A program made the position numbers and the translations under genes. The notes under the pieces are model-generated. The model did no database searches. It saw only the letters and a list, made by a program, of their open reading frames with translations, and was not told the origin of the DNA. A DNA stretch of 64,000 nucleotides from Siphonodentalium dalli. Lineage: Eukaryota > Mollusca > Scaphopoda > Gadilida > Siphonodentaliidae. This document shows positions 11,725 to 23,399 of this stretch, one piece after another. Location: contig CP136066.1 of NCBI GenBank assembly GCA_032622095.1, forward strand, positions 208,073,655 through 208,137,654. The letters run 5' to 3'. Position 1 is the first letter of the stretch. The number at the start of each line of letters is the position of its first letter.

Positions 11725-11815
11725 ATATATGGCTTGATTGCCATTCATCGGAAAGCTCTCACTGAGAGCGTTCCGGTGAATGGCAACAAGTCATATTTCC
11801 GACTAAATCCTGAAA
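11725..11815. repeat. Palindrome inside a dispersed repeat
   Basis: GCCATTCATCGGAA, a short spacer and TTCCGGTGAATGGC form a hairpin with inner GCTCTC/GAGAGC pairing. The sequence after it, CTAAATCCTGAAAAATTNCCC to AGGAGTCGATTATTTAG, recurs at 32295-32370, so the palindrome belongs to a dispersed family. Confidence 0.6.
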
Positions 11816-11874
11816 AATTACCCATAATTGGGTTTTAAGGAGTCGATTATTTAGAGGATTACTGTAGTTTTGTG

Positions 11875-12275
11875 TTAACCCTTTACCCAACAAACCGGCC
11901 AAAACCGGCCAAATAAAGCTTCAACAGCCTAAAATATCTTCGGTCTGTCTCAATAGAACCATACAAATATGGATATTATTGGAACCGGCTCCTTGACCAC
12001 ATTGTGATAGTTACAGTTATGCCCTGTGCCAATGCATTCTCTTATATATGCGAGTCGACCATAGGTCGCCTCGCATATATAAGAGAATGCATTGGCCTAA
12101 AAAAAAATCTTTTTTTAACACTTTTTACCATTTTTTCTTACACTCTTTAACAATTTTATAAATTTTAATGTGTTAAGCCAATGCATTCTCTTATATATGC
12201 GAGGCGACCTATGGTCGACTCGCATATATAAGAGAATGCATTGGCACAGGGCCCTTCTGTTGGGTAAAGGGTTAA
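11875..12275. mobile_element. TTAA-flanked MITE with two internal palindromes
   Basis: TTAA direct repeats flank inverted termini CCCTTTACCCAACA and TGTTGGGTAAAGGG, matching the piggyBac-like pattern of TTAA plus CCC. Inside, two 67-bp palindromes (12029-12095 and 12178-12244) built from CCAATGCATTCTCTTATATA flank an 80 bp T-rich spacer. The whole 12021-12252 core is itself an inverted repeat. No coding capacity is present. It must rely on a transposase elsewhere. Confidence 0.8.
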
Positions 12276-12384
12276 ATCAGACAGGGCATCATCTTTAACC
12301 CCTTCCCTCAGGAAATGTGAAGATATTAACTTCAACAAGTCGTTTGTTGAACTTATTATTTGAAAATTTCCCTCCAATAAATAA

Positions 12385-12545
12385 AGTCAAAAAAGTTATA
12401 TTGGACTCGAATCGAGTCCAATATGACTTTTTTAACGGGATTCCGCGACGTTACGAAGAAACTCTATTGCCAAAATGAATCGTGAAATTGTGATGCGCAC
12501 GCAATTGGACTTTCGGGAGTCCAATATGACTTTTTCCCGGATTAT
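12385..12545. repeat. GGACTC palindrome repeat
   Basis: AAAAGTTATATTGGACTCGA and its complement form a near-perfect palindrome at 12391-12433. The GGAGTCCAATATGACTTTTTCCCGG block after it recurs at about 14110-14190, so this is a dispersed inverted-repeat family. Confidence 0.6.
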
Positions 12546-12590
12546 CATGTGACGGCTTCTGTCCAATCAGATAAAGTGTTAGTTAAGGGA

Positions 12591-12775
12591 TGGATAATAA
12601 TAATAAGTTATTATACAATGTTGTGTACAGTATGTGTTTTTTCTTGTATGAGTCCATGTTGTGGTGAAAAGTCATATTAGACGAGACACTCAGTGTCTTT
12701 TCACCACAACCTGAGCGAATACAAGAAAAACACATACTGTACACAACATTGTATAATGACATTTTTATTATCCAT
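12591..12775. repeat. Fold-back element, about 80 bp arms
   Basis: The left arm (12591-12676, containing TACAATGTTGTGTACAGTAT) pairs with the right arm (about 12698-12775) around a short centre. The arms are about 90% complementary by eye. No frame of note lies in it. Confidence 0.7.
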
Positions 12776-12931
12776 CTGTATGTTTATCCAAATTTTGTGA
12801 ATAAAACTTGGTATTTGTCGGCACATGATTCTCTATAAAAGCCTGTATATTTGATCATCAGAAAGCATGATTTGGAACAGTAAACACGGAAGTGAAAAAA
12901 AAACATACTCAACGTCTGCTAAATCCAACAG

Positions 12932-14030
12932 CAGGGACGAGGCTAGAGGGTCTCCGTTGGGGGTGTCCACCTTGGAAAATTCCAACTGCACCCCCCCCCC
13001 TGAATCAGACCAAATATACAAGTTTTGCATAATTCCATTTGCACCCCCATTGCACCCCAGTGATCAGATCTAATAGCCTATATATTCATAAACCATGTTT
13101 CTATATAGCCGATATGAGAACATTCAGATATTTGTACATGAAAATTGCAGAAATCCTTACATCTAATGTTCTAACTCCAGACCAATGCACGAGGCTACGG
13201 ACAAGAGACCAGGACACACCGGGCCGACCGTGGTTGTTTGTCCCGGTGCGAGAAAATTATGAAAAACAAACAAGAAAATCTCAAAATCCTAGCATCTAGA
13301 CTGGCCCCAAACTTTCCTAGTGTTGGAAATTTCAAACCTCATACTCACCCTTAGGTTGGAAAAGTTCTCCAACTGATGACCATTTCAGTACACAATTTTA
13401 ACCAAATGTAGTAAAATATTGTTTTCTTAAACTAATTAGCAGTTTTTTATTGGCCATGGGGGAGGGGGGACCATGACACATCGAGCGACCATGGTTCGGC
13501 CCGGTGTGCGAAATTTTTTTAATCTGAACAAGAAAATCGCAAAATCCTAGCATCTAGACTAGCCTCAAGCCTTCCTAGAAATTTCAAACCTGACACCCTC
13601 ACTTAGGTTGGAAAATGTCCAACTGATGACAATGACAATGTTGACCAAATGTTGGGCAATATTATTTTCTTAAATTATCTAGCAGTTTTTGACTGGCCAT
13701 GGGGGAGGGACCAGGACACAAGCTTTCCAAGTGTTGGAATTTTCCAACCTGACACCCCCCCTAAGGTTGGAAAATTTCCAGCTGATGGCCATTTCAGTCC
13801 AAAATTTGACCAAAAGTAGGAACATATGCAAATATTGGTCAAAAACAATAAATTTACCTCAATAAATTGCTTGAAAATCAAACTACAAGTACATTTTCAA
13901 CCTATTATTGGTTGAAATTTCCAAATAATGTTGAGTCAGGTATGCAATTTCCAACTGTTAAACTTTTTTATCCAAAGTTGGTGGGTGAGACACCCCCCCC
14001 CCCCCAAACCCCCATGTCGCCACGTCCCTG
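12932..14030. mobile_element. hAT-like non-autonomous element with poly-C tracts
   Basis: The ends are CAGGGACGAGGC and GCCACGTCCCTG, the CAGGG...CCCTG form common in hAT elements. The flanking octamers tccaacag and ttcaaccg agree at six of eight positions, fitting an old 8 bp target duplication. The interior has short C-runs and repeated 'TTGGAAATTTCCAAC' blocks, but no transposase. Related copies are at 23400-24126, 42770-42960 and 63390 onward. Confidence 0.6.
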
Positions 14031-14204
14031 TTCAACCGAGTATTGGGCGCGCATCACAATATCACCGATTAATTTGGCAATATAGAGTTAATTCGTGACG
14101 TCACGGAGTCCTGATAAAAAAGTCAGATTGGACTCGATTGAGTCCAATATGACTTTCGGGAGTCCAATATGAATTTTCCCGGAGTATCATGGTCCAAATT
14201 CACG

Positions 14205-14517
14205 TGCGACCGTGTCCTTTACCTTGACCTTGACATCGCTCATATACGCTCATATATATAGGCATATTTCTGGACCTCGACTGATCCGACTAAATTTTGT
14301 TATGTATGCCTACTTACATCCCGGGAACAATATGGGCGGGTCATATTTCACGTGCGACCGTGTCCTTGACCTTGACCTCGCTCATATACGCTCAAAATAG
14401 GCATGTTTCTGGACCGATCGAACAACAGTTTGTCCAGACGCTGTATATTCTGCCCAGATGGAGGCGATCACAAAGTAATCCCTAAATAGCCCGGACAAAG
14501 TCGGGCACATCAGCTAG
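14205..14517 (+). mobile_element. Helitron-like element, family A
   Basis: The 3' end has the hairpin CCCGGAC-AAAGTCGGG eight bases before CTAG, followed by T. The body contains two copies of a CACGTGCGACCGTGTCCTT block and the landmark CATGTTTCTGGACCGATCGA. The same body and end recur at 62518-62716 and, on the minus strand, at 22171-22445. The 5' terminus is not resolved. Confidence 0.6.
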
Positions 14518-14693
14518 TATATTATATATATACTAATTCCATATACTAATTTAACTTATTGTATAGTCACTAGTCAGTGATTGACTTGATTTTAAGTCCC
14601 GTATTAACATATTTGTTTACACGATCATGTGTGTATACCACCCGTTGTCCAATCCACTATCAATTTGATTAAGTCTTGTGCACAGTAATTCGT

Positions 14694-14728
14694 AATTTAA
14701 TTTATGGCTCCAGCCATAAATTAAATTT
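14694..14728. repeat. Short AT palindrome
   Basis: AATTTAATTTATGGC and its complement, separated by two bases, form a perfect 32-base hairpin in intronic sequence. Confidence 0.6.
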
Positions 14729-15024
14729 ATATCAAATTATTAGCTTTGATTTTAAGATAACCTATTAACCTGAACGTTTACATAATAGATCTTCGACTCA
14801 AATTACTTATTGTTCTATATATTATCGATATAAGATCGTTGTTATTACCGGGAATTTATTTAAAATGGCGCCCAGTACCCCTTTAAAGTGGAGACGAAGA
14901 ATCAGGCCACTGGGTCTTTTTTGAGTTCTGGAGATTAGTTGTCTCTATAAACTCATGATTTGAAGCGTTTATTTATGAACTCAACTGTTGTTGTAAGCAT
15001 TATATGTTATATATGTATTTCCAG

Positions 15025-15110
15025 TTTGGAACATACGAGTGAAGACACAATTTACAGAAAGAATCCCTTCAAATGTCAGAATCCTGGAGTTAGACTTGAA
15101 TGGAACTGCG
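15025..15110 (+). CDS. Exon leading into the ILEI domain
   Basis: The acceptor TTTCCAG and donor GCG|GTTAGT bound an 86 bp exon entering at phase 1 and leaving at phase 0. Phase 1 is the exit phase of the TSP1 exons, and this fixes the frame as VWNIRVKTQF...NVRILELDLNGTA. The following exon at 15627 starts at phase 0 and continues the same domain. Residues NVRILELDLNG are plausible as the first strands of an ILEI fold. Another frame is open too, but it does not lead to an ILEI-like continuation. Confidence 0.65.
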
Positions 15111-15626
15111 GTTAGTACATATATCACTGGGGTTAAAAGATTCCTGCAGTTTTGGATCTATCCGACTCTAACAGGGGGGGGGGGGGTGTCTGCTGATATT
15201 TTCCAAACAAAAGGCAGTAGTGGGTGGGTACGACGAGTAAAACACATTTTTTCTTATATGAAATTTACTCAAAATATTTAATTTAAAAAATAAAATAAAA
15301 AAAACAAATGTTTGTTAATTTGAGCAAGGAAAAGGCTCAAAAAACTTCCAAAATGGTTGCTGCTATGTATTATACCAGAAAAAATCGAAAGAAAATAAAT
15401 ATTAATTGGTAGAAGCATTTACGGACATGTGTCTTCGATTTATATTTATTATGTTATACACAGAAAGCTATAGAACATGTGTTAAAGAGATACACTACCA
15501 CGACAGTAGCCGCGTACGTGGTACTATATTGTATGAAATTGAACACTTTTGTTTTATGAGTATATAGCAATCAACCCAAATTACCATTAGACGACGCCGT
15601 GATTAGCTTTCCTTTTTGTTTGTCAG

Positions 15627-15704
15627 ATACCCATGCCCCCACCAGGAACACCCTGTGCCGGTATCAGAAGAGGACTGAGCATAGTTTCAGTGGACAGAAA
15701 TACA
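15627..15704 (+). CDS. ILEI-domain exon (N-terminal part)
   Basis: A 26-codon, phase 0-0 exon with acceptor TTTGTCAG and donor ACA|GTGAGT. It reads PPGTPCAGIRRGLSIVSVDRNT. In FAM3 and POMGNT1 ILEI domains a cysteine is followed by a Gly-Ile-Asn strand and a Val-Asn-x-x-Thr-Gly turn, and CAGIRRGLSIVSVDRNT fits that pattern. Joined to the exon at 25360 it gives VDRNT-AQVDQMTCEDTH, which aligns without gaps to this region of the family. The family's role is in secreted or lumenal proteins. Confidence 0.78.
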
Positions 15705-16541
15705 GTGAGTTCTAGCTTAAATTCGGCATCTCCAGTTGGAACCAAAGGTTTAAGGAGGAGGTCAAGTGACCAATTTTGAATGGGCATTTCCATGCAAATC
15801 TCCACAACAACAGTTACAGAGTTACTAATATTTCTGGGCGTGACTGTGCAGTATTGAAAACAATTCCTATTTATCTGGCAAGTCGGCTTGGAATTTATTC
15901 AATTAGAAAGTTGGTGTATTTTTTTTTTTATTTATATTGATTTTTTTAAACTAGGCCAAGTGTTGTAGTTCAAGTGAAAAATTCTCAAAAATTAATTTAA
16001 AGCAAAAATTGGCAATTTACCAAGCGCAGCCGCCAGTTAAATGCTATGTCTGGTTGGTGATATGGCTGCCCAAACAACTACTTCATAAATAACTTTTGCT
16101 GCAGATATTTTCATGGAAATCCCCATTCAAAATTGGTCACTTGACCTCCCCCTTAATAGTTTGGCACTCATGTTGGTAGCGCGCACGAGCTAGCTACACT
16201 CATTACTTGGAACAGACTATATCACTATTGGATACAAACTATATTACATCTAGTATTTGGAGTGAAGAGAGTATAGTTAGCACCAGGTTTGAAAAGTAAT
16301 CATGCATAGTTTAGTTTCAGTGGAGTTAGATTTTGTTACGCCCTCGGGTGCATATTGCCTCACTATTCTGGCGAGATGATAGGAGCTATGGGGGATATCT
16401 CACAGAACACATATCGGGTTTCACGTGCACGATGCAAGTTGTTTTTAGGAAATTGTAGTAGAATCAAGAGTAATGTCCTATTCCCACAATAGAACACAAC
16501 AGGTGACATCCAATGTTTTTTTTGGATATTTTCCAAGATTA
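15705..16541 (+). other. Intron segment with an internal inverted pair
   Basis: No exon was seen. At 15745-15810 and 16095-16155 lie complementary blocks (the first contains GGAGGTCAAGTGACCAATTT, the second its near-complement), forming a loose fold-back of about 410 bp that begins just after the exon. Confidence 0.55.
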
Positions 16542-17018
16542 TTAAAGGTACTCAACCCGATAAAACTCCTCTCAATTACTATTTCAATGGCTTCGGGGGT
16601 CAAAAATATTTGATTCGAGTCGAGGAAGTCACCCATCAAAGCTCAGATTTGTTAGATATCGATTTTAGAAATCTATTATTTTTCATTATCGGGAATACTA
16701 TCTGGCCCAGAACTCAGTCAAAATTGCGTTAAAATTACCACTTGATTTTAGAGTTATTCATCCTTGTCTGTTTGAATAGATTTGGAGTACACATCCAGAG
16801 CAGATTACGGCAGTTATTGGTACTCATCTCGAGAACATAACAAATTTGAAAAATCAATATCTAATAACTCTGAGCTTTGTTTGATGGGTTCCTCGACTCG
16901 AATCAAATATTTTTTACCCCCAAAGCCAAAGAAATAGTAATATAGGACCCTCTGATCGGATTGTTGTTGTTGGAATCTGTTGAGATGGGGACCCTCTTTA
17001 CGGGTTGAGTACCTTTAA
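16542..17018. mobile_element. TTAA-flanked inverted-repeat element, family C
   Basis: TTAA at 16542 and 17015 flanks the termini AGGTACTCAACCCG and CGGGTTGAGTACCT. About 150 bp subterminal arms (CGAGTCGAGGAA against TTCCTCGACTCG) also pair. A second copy lies at 33057-33451 and a truncated one at 35319-35720. There is no transposase. The TTAA target with AGG termini fits Kolobok- or piggyBac-like families; I cannot decide which. Confidence 0.75.
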
Positions 17019-18480
17019 TAAACCGAAACACCATTTGCAGAAGCTGTAATTACGGTAATTATACAACAACTGTTTTACACAAAATATTACGACAAATCAA
17101 AATAACGGAACGACCGAAAACAGGTAACGGAAACAACTTCGATAAGAAAGTATTAATCAACGATGTCTGACGTTACATATCTTCTACTAGATACATATTA
17201 CTCCACCACCTTCAATTTACTGAAGCTTATGCGGAGGTCCAGGTAGCTACCACGGTCGAGTAACTTTATATCCCTGTGGTGACTCCAGTAGCATTCTTTA
17301 ACAAGTGTGCCACGTGACGCACATACTGATCGAGGCGTGTACACTGGTCAGCCATTAATGTCCGTGTCCGATCGGACAGCGTACTGCACCCACAACAACA
17401 TACATGGACACATGTTGTAATGGGGGGAAATCAGCATTTGCTTTCGGATCTTTATTCAATGATCTCGAATAAGACTTTTCAGCCTGACAAACTGATTTGT
17501 GTCAGAATACCCTGACCAGGGTTTGGTCCCCGGTGGCTAGCACGAGAGACCAGTGCCCTACCTCTCGGCTACCGACTGTTTGTGAACTGTATTTTTATGA
17601 ATGGTTTTCTGTTGATATATTGGTTACTTGTGTTATTTTTGACGAATCAAATTATCCACACACAAAAATAGGAGCTTTGAGGTACCTATATTAATAACAT
17701 ACTCGCTATATTGCGTACCGGTTATACTTTTTGCAGGATGTATTCGCGGATGTATCTTCGCAGTTGTCTCATTGATGCAGTATGTAACTTTTATGACCGC
17801 GTTAATCGCTTTCGATATTTAGGTGTAAACAATGGCTGGGCCACTCTTGGAGATTTTATTGCGGGAACGCAATGCATAATATAACAGCTAACATTGCTGA
17901 TGAAGTATGTCTCAGCTGGAAAGTAGACTAAATGTTGTACTGCAAAATATCGGTTTTCTGTTTTTTTAGAGGCTTTCTTGTGTGATGAATGAAAAACCTT
18001 CAGTGATAAGTCGTAGTAATAATTTGAAGGATTAGTTATTTTAACGGAATTCTGAGGTGGTGCATATATAATTATATGCCTATATAATATGATCTTCAGG
18101 GCCTTACCATTTCCGACTATGGTTTTCTTGTTTGTATTGTGTCATATATTGAACGATTATCTGGATTCCTATACTATTATCATTAGGGAGATTTCGCAAT
18201 TCAGGGATAGATTTACGACTTGTAGTTACAGTTAGCTATTCGTAGTCGTAAAATTCATGTATAGGGCAAATAAAAGAGAAGTTTCGCAAGTGACGCTGAT
18301 AGGTTAACGGATATGTTTAGCTGGGTCCTACTAAGCCGACCGCACCCGTCCGTACCGACCGCACCTCCCCCATACCAGGAGTCCGACCGATGGGGCATGC
18401 ACTACCGTGCAGAATAGACCTGTATGTTCCAATCCCCAATATAACATACCATCGTGCATGTGACATAACACAGCGATGGG
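17019..18480 (+). other. Intron, little recognised content
   Basis: No exon or clear repeat was found. At about 18100-18140 CTTACCATTTC(C)GACTATGGTTTTCTTG resembles the end of the intron before the TSP1 exon at 972. No TSP1 coding sequence follows it, so it may be a relic of a lost module. Confidence 0.35.
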
Positions 18481-18489
18481 CCTACATAG

Positions 18490-18649
18490 ATAGAACGACA
18501 CAAGTGTGTGAACTGGTTAACGTTATTGCGCGAGTTTGTTGTGACGCGATGGTAAAACGAGAACCGGAGGTGGAGGTTCGAGTTTTACTTCGCGGCACGA
18601 CAAACGAGTGCAATAACGTTAACATGTTCACACAACTCTGTTGTTCTAT
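18490..18649. repeat. 160 bp palindrome with open frames
   Basis: Two arms of about 76 bases pair (left ATAGAACGACACAAGTGTGT, right ending in GTTGTTCTAT). The 97-codon plus-strand frame across 18390-18683 exists because of this palindrome and has no recognisable domain. Confidence 0.75.
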
Positions 18650-19058
18650 GTTTATTGTACACCCCGAAGGTTGCAGCTTGTAACACACTAACATTTAGGT
18701 CGATATTGTTGTATTTAATTGAACAAACGTGCTTAATCAATAATAATGTAGACTATACCCCATAATTTAGCGAAGACGTTGTCTGTTAAAGTTGACGTCG
18801 CCAGTGACGTTGTTGACGTTATAGGTTTGTATTGTTCAAGAACAATACACATTTTTTATTGAACGTTTCAATTCTTCCGTATTTTGCTGTATTTCGCACA
18901 CATAAGCCATTGGGAGTGCAATAAACAGAATATATATCCCAAATATATATTATATTGACCAATGCGAATGGAGATCTACTGGCAGGAGATGAGGGCATAT
19001 TATGTTCACCTTGATTGAAACCGACCCACATTGAAAGTCACAGCGTGTATATTATAAG

Positions 19059-19145
19059 TTACGGGATGTCTAGTTGTCGGATATGGTGTCATGTATCTCG
19101 CTGAGCCTCACATGACACCATATCCGACCACTAAGCGTCCCGTAA
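19059..19145. repeat. Palindrome
   Basis: TTACGGGATGTCTAGTTGTC and TGTCATGT pair with a mirror arm ending TCCCGTAA. The stem is about 36 bases with a few mismatches around an 11-base loop. Confidence 0.65.
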
Positions 19146-19919
19146 CGTAGTTATTATTTAGTGGACAACTTCCAGCATATCCCTTTAATTAATCATCGCT
19201 CTCATTTCGGCCAATTTGGCCGGTTACTTCATGTGACTTTTTCATCTGACGTGTGTGTCGGATAATTGATCTGGAGGATTTATGTAAATGTTAGCCCAAA
19301 CTACATTTCCAAGTAACGATGGTTTTGTTGTTTATTTTGAGGAATAATACCGCGTCAGATGAATTCAGCCCAAATATGTTAACAGTTGTCGTGTCAAACA
19401 TTCGGCAGTAGGTTAGCGTTATTTAGTATTTGTGGATGTCCTTTAACATGGGGAAAATAGACTACTGCGCTTGAACGAGCATGTGAATTTGTCGTTTTTA
19501 ATGTACAGCAACTTGATAATCAATAACAGAGGCATTCTCTGTCAAATAAGGTCGCTCTATTTACGGTATTAATTGCGGAACTTTCTAAAGTAAACTACGC
19601 GTAAACGGATACATACGGTAAATTATAGAATGTGCCGGAATCGGCCTAATCACCCCAGGGCCAACTCGCCCAGTCGACGTGTGTCAATTCGGTACCTACT
19701 ATAACATGTACCCGAGTCCGATATGGAATAAAAGATGTATACGGGTGTTATATAGCGTTTGGTCCGTTGTTTCTCAATGAATATTATTGAAATTTGGTGT
19801 ATATGTCCGGGCTGGGACATGGAATACAACAACGTTTGAATTGTTTTTAAATTTACAAATTTGTTGATTTTATTCAATTTTTTTTCGTTCTGAAAACACA
19901 CTATAAAGTGTATATAATA

Positions 19920-20232
19920 TAATAACGAATAATAACGAACACGAGACATACATAATTTATAAACTGTTAACAAAAGATATCAAATTCAATACATGACAAA
20001 GATGACTCAGTGGAGTTTATAAAGTGAACATAAAAACATTGAGGTAAGAATCTTTTTAAGGAATGCAACTTTATTTAATGATAATAAACACATAAATTAA
20101 AATAACAAACATGAGACATACATGATTTATAAACTGTTAACAAAAGATATCAAACTCAATACATGACAAAGATGACTCAGTGAAGTTTATAAAGTGAACA
20201 TAAAAATATTAAGGTAAAAATCTTTTTAAGCA
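19920..20232. repeat. Two-copy tandem duplication, about 180 bp period
   Basis: The block AACTGTTAACAAAAGATATC...GATGACTCAGTG...AATCTTTTTAAG occurs at about 19925-20060 and again at 20102-20232. There are few differences and an AT-rich linker. Confidence 0.75.
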
Positions 20233-20249
20233 TTACTAAACCGTGCAGC

Positions 20250-21660
20250 ACAGTCCACTTCACTCATCCGATCATCACTAAACTTCATATTTATCTTGAT
20301 ATTGATCTATCAGATGAGAGCTATCAAATATTTTTTTTAATTTTATAGGAAAAAATGGTCGCCAGCGGCCATATTGCATTTACGTTATATGTTATCGCGT
20401 CATGTCGATATCTAGTATTACTTAGAAATTTCACCTTTCCAGATTCATAATTGCTCCATTGACTGTAACAGATGAAATTATTCCCCTCTTCGGATAGAGT
20501 GTCACTGAAACTTTATTTTGTCAGACTGTCTGTATAATCACTGATTATATATGGCAATAATCTGTAATAAGATGTAGCACTATTTTATTTTATATTTACA
20601 TGCAGTGCTGTTTTTATACATCAATTCTAATCCCCCTAGATCATCATGTGATCGATCATACATCGCGCGAGGACCTGGTTGAATTAAGGGGGGTTTTATG
20701 GATCACTTCTGTCCTCAAGCTAGATTATACTTATGACATTTAATGGCATGTTCCTAACGTGGAGGGTTAGATATGCTTGAGAAACCACCACTCTTTAATT
20801 CACACCAAGTTCTCAGCTGTCATGTTCGGATATTAGAACCCATAGCCATGATATATGGTTTATTTTGTGTATACTAGTAATATAGTTATTTTCAGTACCT
20901 TTATATACCAGTACTGTGTATAACAATGCATATAAATTAATCCATGTATACATGTATATTGATTCAACGGATTCAGTGGTTTTGTCCATCAGTCTATCAA
21001 ATTTGCGGGGAAAACATGGCCACAAGCAGTACACCCTGCTAAATTTCGAATTTGAATCAATTGGCGCACCCTGCAGCCAGCTTTTATTGGAGAACTTTTT
21101 CTTATGTGGATATTTTGGGTCACCGCTAGATGTGAGCCATATTTTGTTCTCAAACTGTCCTTGTGAAGACATCACTGCCAGCGGTGATCTTCAATTTTAC
21201 TATTTTTATGGCTAAATAATTTGGTTGATCCTACAGACGACACCCCTTGTCCGATCGTCATCAGATTCCACAATTATCTTCTGGATAACCAGGGTGAGAG
21301 TAATCTAATTTTCCCGAATTTCGTTAAAAAACATTACCACAGGCAGCAATTTGGTATCTTACTCTTTGATCCTCTTTTGCATGACTGAATTGTTTAGCAA
21401 CTGTACAGACATATCCCTCATCTGGTTTTTATATACATGTATATCTCTTCATGCGGATAGCCAGTATTACGTAGGTACTTCAACTTTCTGCATTCCTGTC
21501 ATCATTTGAAATATAAAAATTTACCTGATACATGCACCCTTCGAAATTTGTTTCGTCGTATCTATTTTAATGACCCGTATGGTAATATTGATACAGATAT
21601 ATTTGTCAAACATTTCTTTGTACAATATACAGGTATTTAGTTTGTAACTAAATCTAGAAA
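20250..21660 (+). other. Intron, no gene recognised
   Basis: A pair of splice-like signals at 21237-21293 encloses 19 codons, but including them would break the alignment of the flanking ILEI exons. Open frames on both strands around 20813-21215 show no domain. Nothing else was recognised. Confidence 0.4.
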
Positions 21661-21669
21661 TATATAATA

Positions 21670-22165
21670 GTAGCTCGTGGACCCCACTTCGTCCGGGATG
21701 TTCCCCTCTGATTTTCGGAGAATTGCGCGATTTAACCTTGAATTGACTATTTTAAAGGTGAAGGTCATGTCGGGGTCACGATTTGACCCGTCCAAAACAC
21801 TCCCCGGACAAAAGTCACGACAAAAGTACCCGTCGAAATCCGCCCGGCTTTATACCCGATTTGACCTTGAATTGACAATTTTGAATGTCAAGATCAGGTC
21901 AGGGTCATGATTTGACCCACCCGAAACACTCCTGGGACAAAAGTAACAGTAGGTATCAAATTTCGTTGAAATACTTCCGTTTTACCAGATATGACCTTGA
22001 ATTGATTTTTTGAATGTCAAAGTCAGGTCGGGATCAAGATTTGACCCGTCCAAAATACTCCCTGGAAATAATTTCCCCTAGGTATCAAATTTCGTCAAAT
22101 CTGTCCGGCAGTTTTCCCGGCCATAGCTAACAGACAAACAGACAGACAAATGTCCAAAATATATA
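21670..22165. repeat. Imperfect tandem repeat, about 130 bp units
   Basis: Three or four units carry the landmarks TTTGACCTTGAATTGA, then GTCAGGGTCATGATTTGACC and CGAAACACTCCTGG-like blocks. The array ends in a run of GACAGACAAA just before the Helitron-like terminus at 22171. Confidence 0.6.
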
Positions 22166-22170
22166 TTAAA

Positions 22171-22445
22171 CTAGCTGATGTACTCGACTTCGTTCGGGCT
22201 AGTTAGGGATTTTTTTGTGATCGCCTCCATCTGGACAGTACCCAGTATATACAGCGTCTGGCCAAACTATTGTTCAATTGGTCCAGAAACATGCCTATAT
22301 CAGCACGTTCGAGAACATGGTCCCACGTGAAATTGGACCCGTCCATATTGCTCCCGGGATCGAAGTAGTCCTACACACAAATTTTTAGTCGGATCGGTAA
22401 ACGTCCAGAAACATGCCTATGAGCGAGGTCAAGTTGACACGTTAA
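22171..22445 (-). mobile_element. Helitron-like element, family A (inverted copy)
   Basis: Read on the minus strand the 3' end is a hairpin around CCCGAACGAAGTCGAG followed by CATCAGCTAG. The body shares GTTTCTGGACC and CCCGGGA blocks with 14205-14517. It abuts the tandem array on its left, so the two may belong to one larger element. Confidence 0.55.
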
Positions 22446-23399
22446 ATACCAAATTCGAGCAGTGTTAGAGTCTATAACACATACACACATGCATTCACGC
22501 ATACACACATACATACATACAGACAGGTGTTTCAAAATGTATAATGGACAGCTACAACAATTCTATGGTAGATAGTTCACGGCCGACCTGATGCATGCAT
22601 CTTAGTTTTCTTGTTTATTTTAATGTGGTAAGTTAAATGTGTAGGCCTATCCCATGAGGCGTTATTTCGCTAAAATCCGATTTGGATTCTGGATTCAGAT
22701 TACAGATTTGTCCCCGTACGACTTGGTTCGGCAAAAGAACAGACCACAAATTTCCAGAATCAGTAAACGAACAGACCGTAATCCTAATTTCGTGGGAATC
22801 CGATAGGGATTCGGATTCCGATTACGGACTCAAATGTTCGTAATGTAAACAAACCGAGATTTCGCCACCTCAGAGTTTAAAAACACAATAAAACATAAGA
22901 ATCCGTCTCTTGTGTACAAATTATTGCAGAATATAAACGATCTATATCAAAGAATTTTAAATGCGGAGACAAATTTGTTTTATTGAATGTAAACTGGGAG
23001 AATATTACTGAAATTAGCCAAATAATAACGCTATTGATAGTAACGCTGGGGGAGCACTTCGGTTGATGGCAAATCATTGTTGATTGTCACTTTCATATGT
23101 CTATTTCATAATTCCATCCTTAAAATACCGCCCGAACGCATGTCGATTTCGAATTCGGCGGATACGTCACCATTGACCGAATTCATATGAACCTGTATGG
23201 ATATGTCTTCTGCTGTGTTCGTTATTATAATGTTTCTTCTTATTCAAGAAATAGTAGGATTATATGGTATCGATGGATTATCAGATACACGTATGTACTA
23301 TCATCTAGTCTTAAAGTTATAGCAATTTTAACATGTTTTGTTTCGTTAAATGCAGTCGTTTTGCGCAATAGTCTCTGTATAGACAACAGACACATGTTC

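Noticed and set aside
18390-18683. 97-codon frame with several cysteines
   Set aside because: Most of it is the two arms of a palindrome; no domain or splice context supports it.
21237-21293. 19-codon exon with good splice signals (CTACAG...AGG|GTGAGA)
   Set aside because: Adding it between 15704 and 25360 disrupts the gap-free match of SVDRNT-AQVDQMTCEDTH to the ILEI pattern, and its peptide in the required phase has no resemblance.
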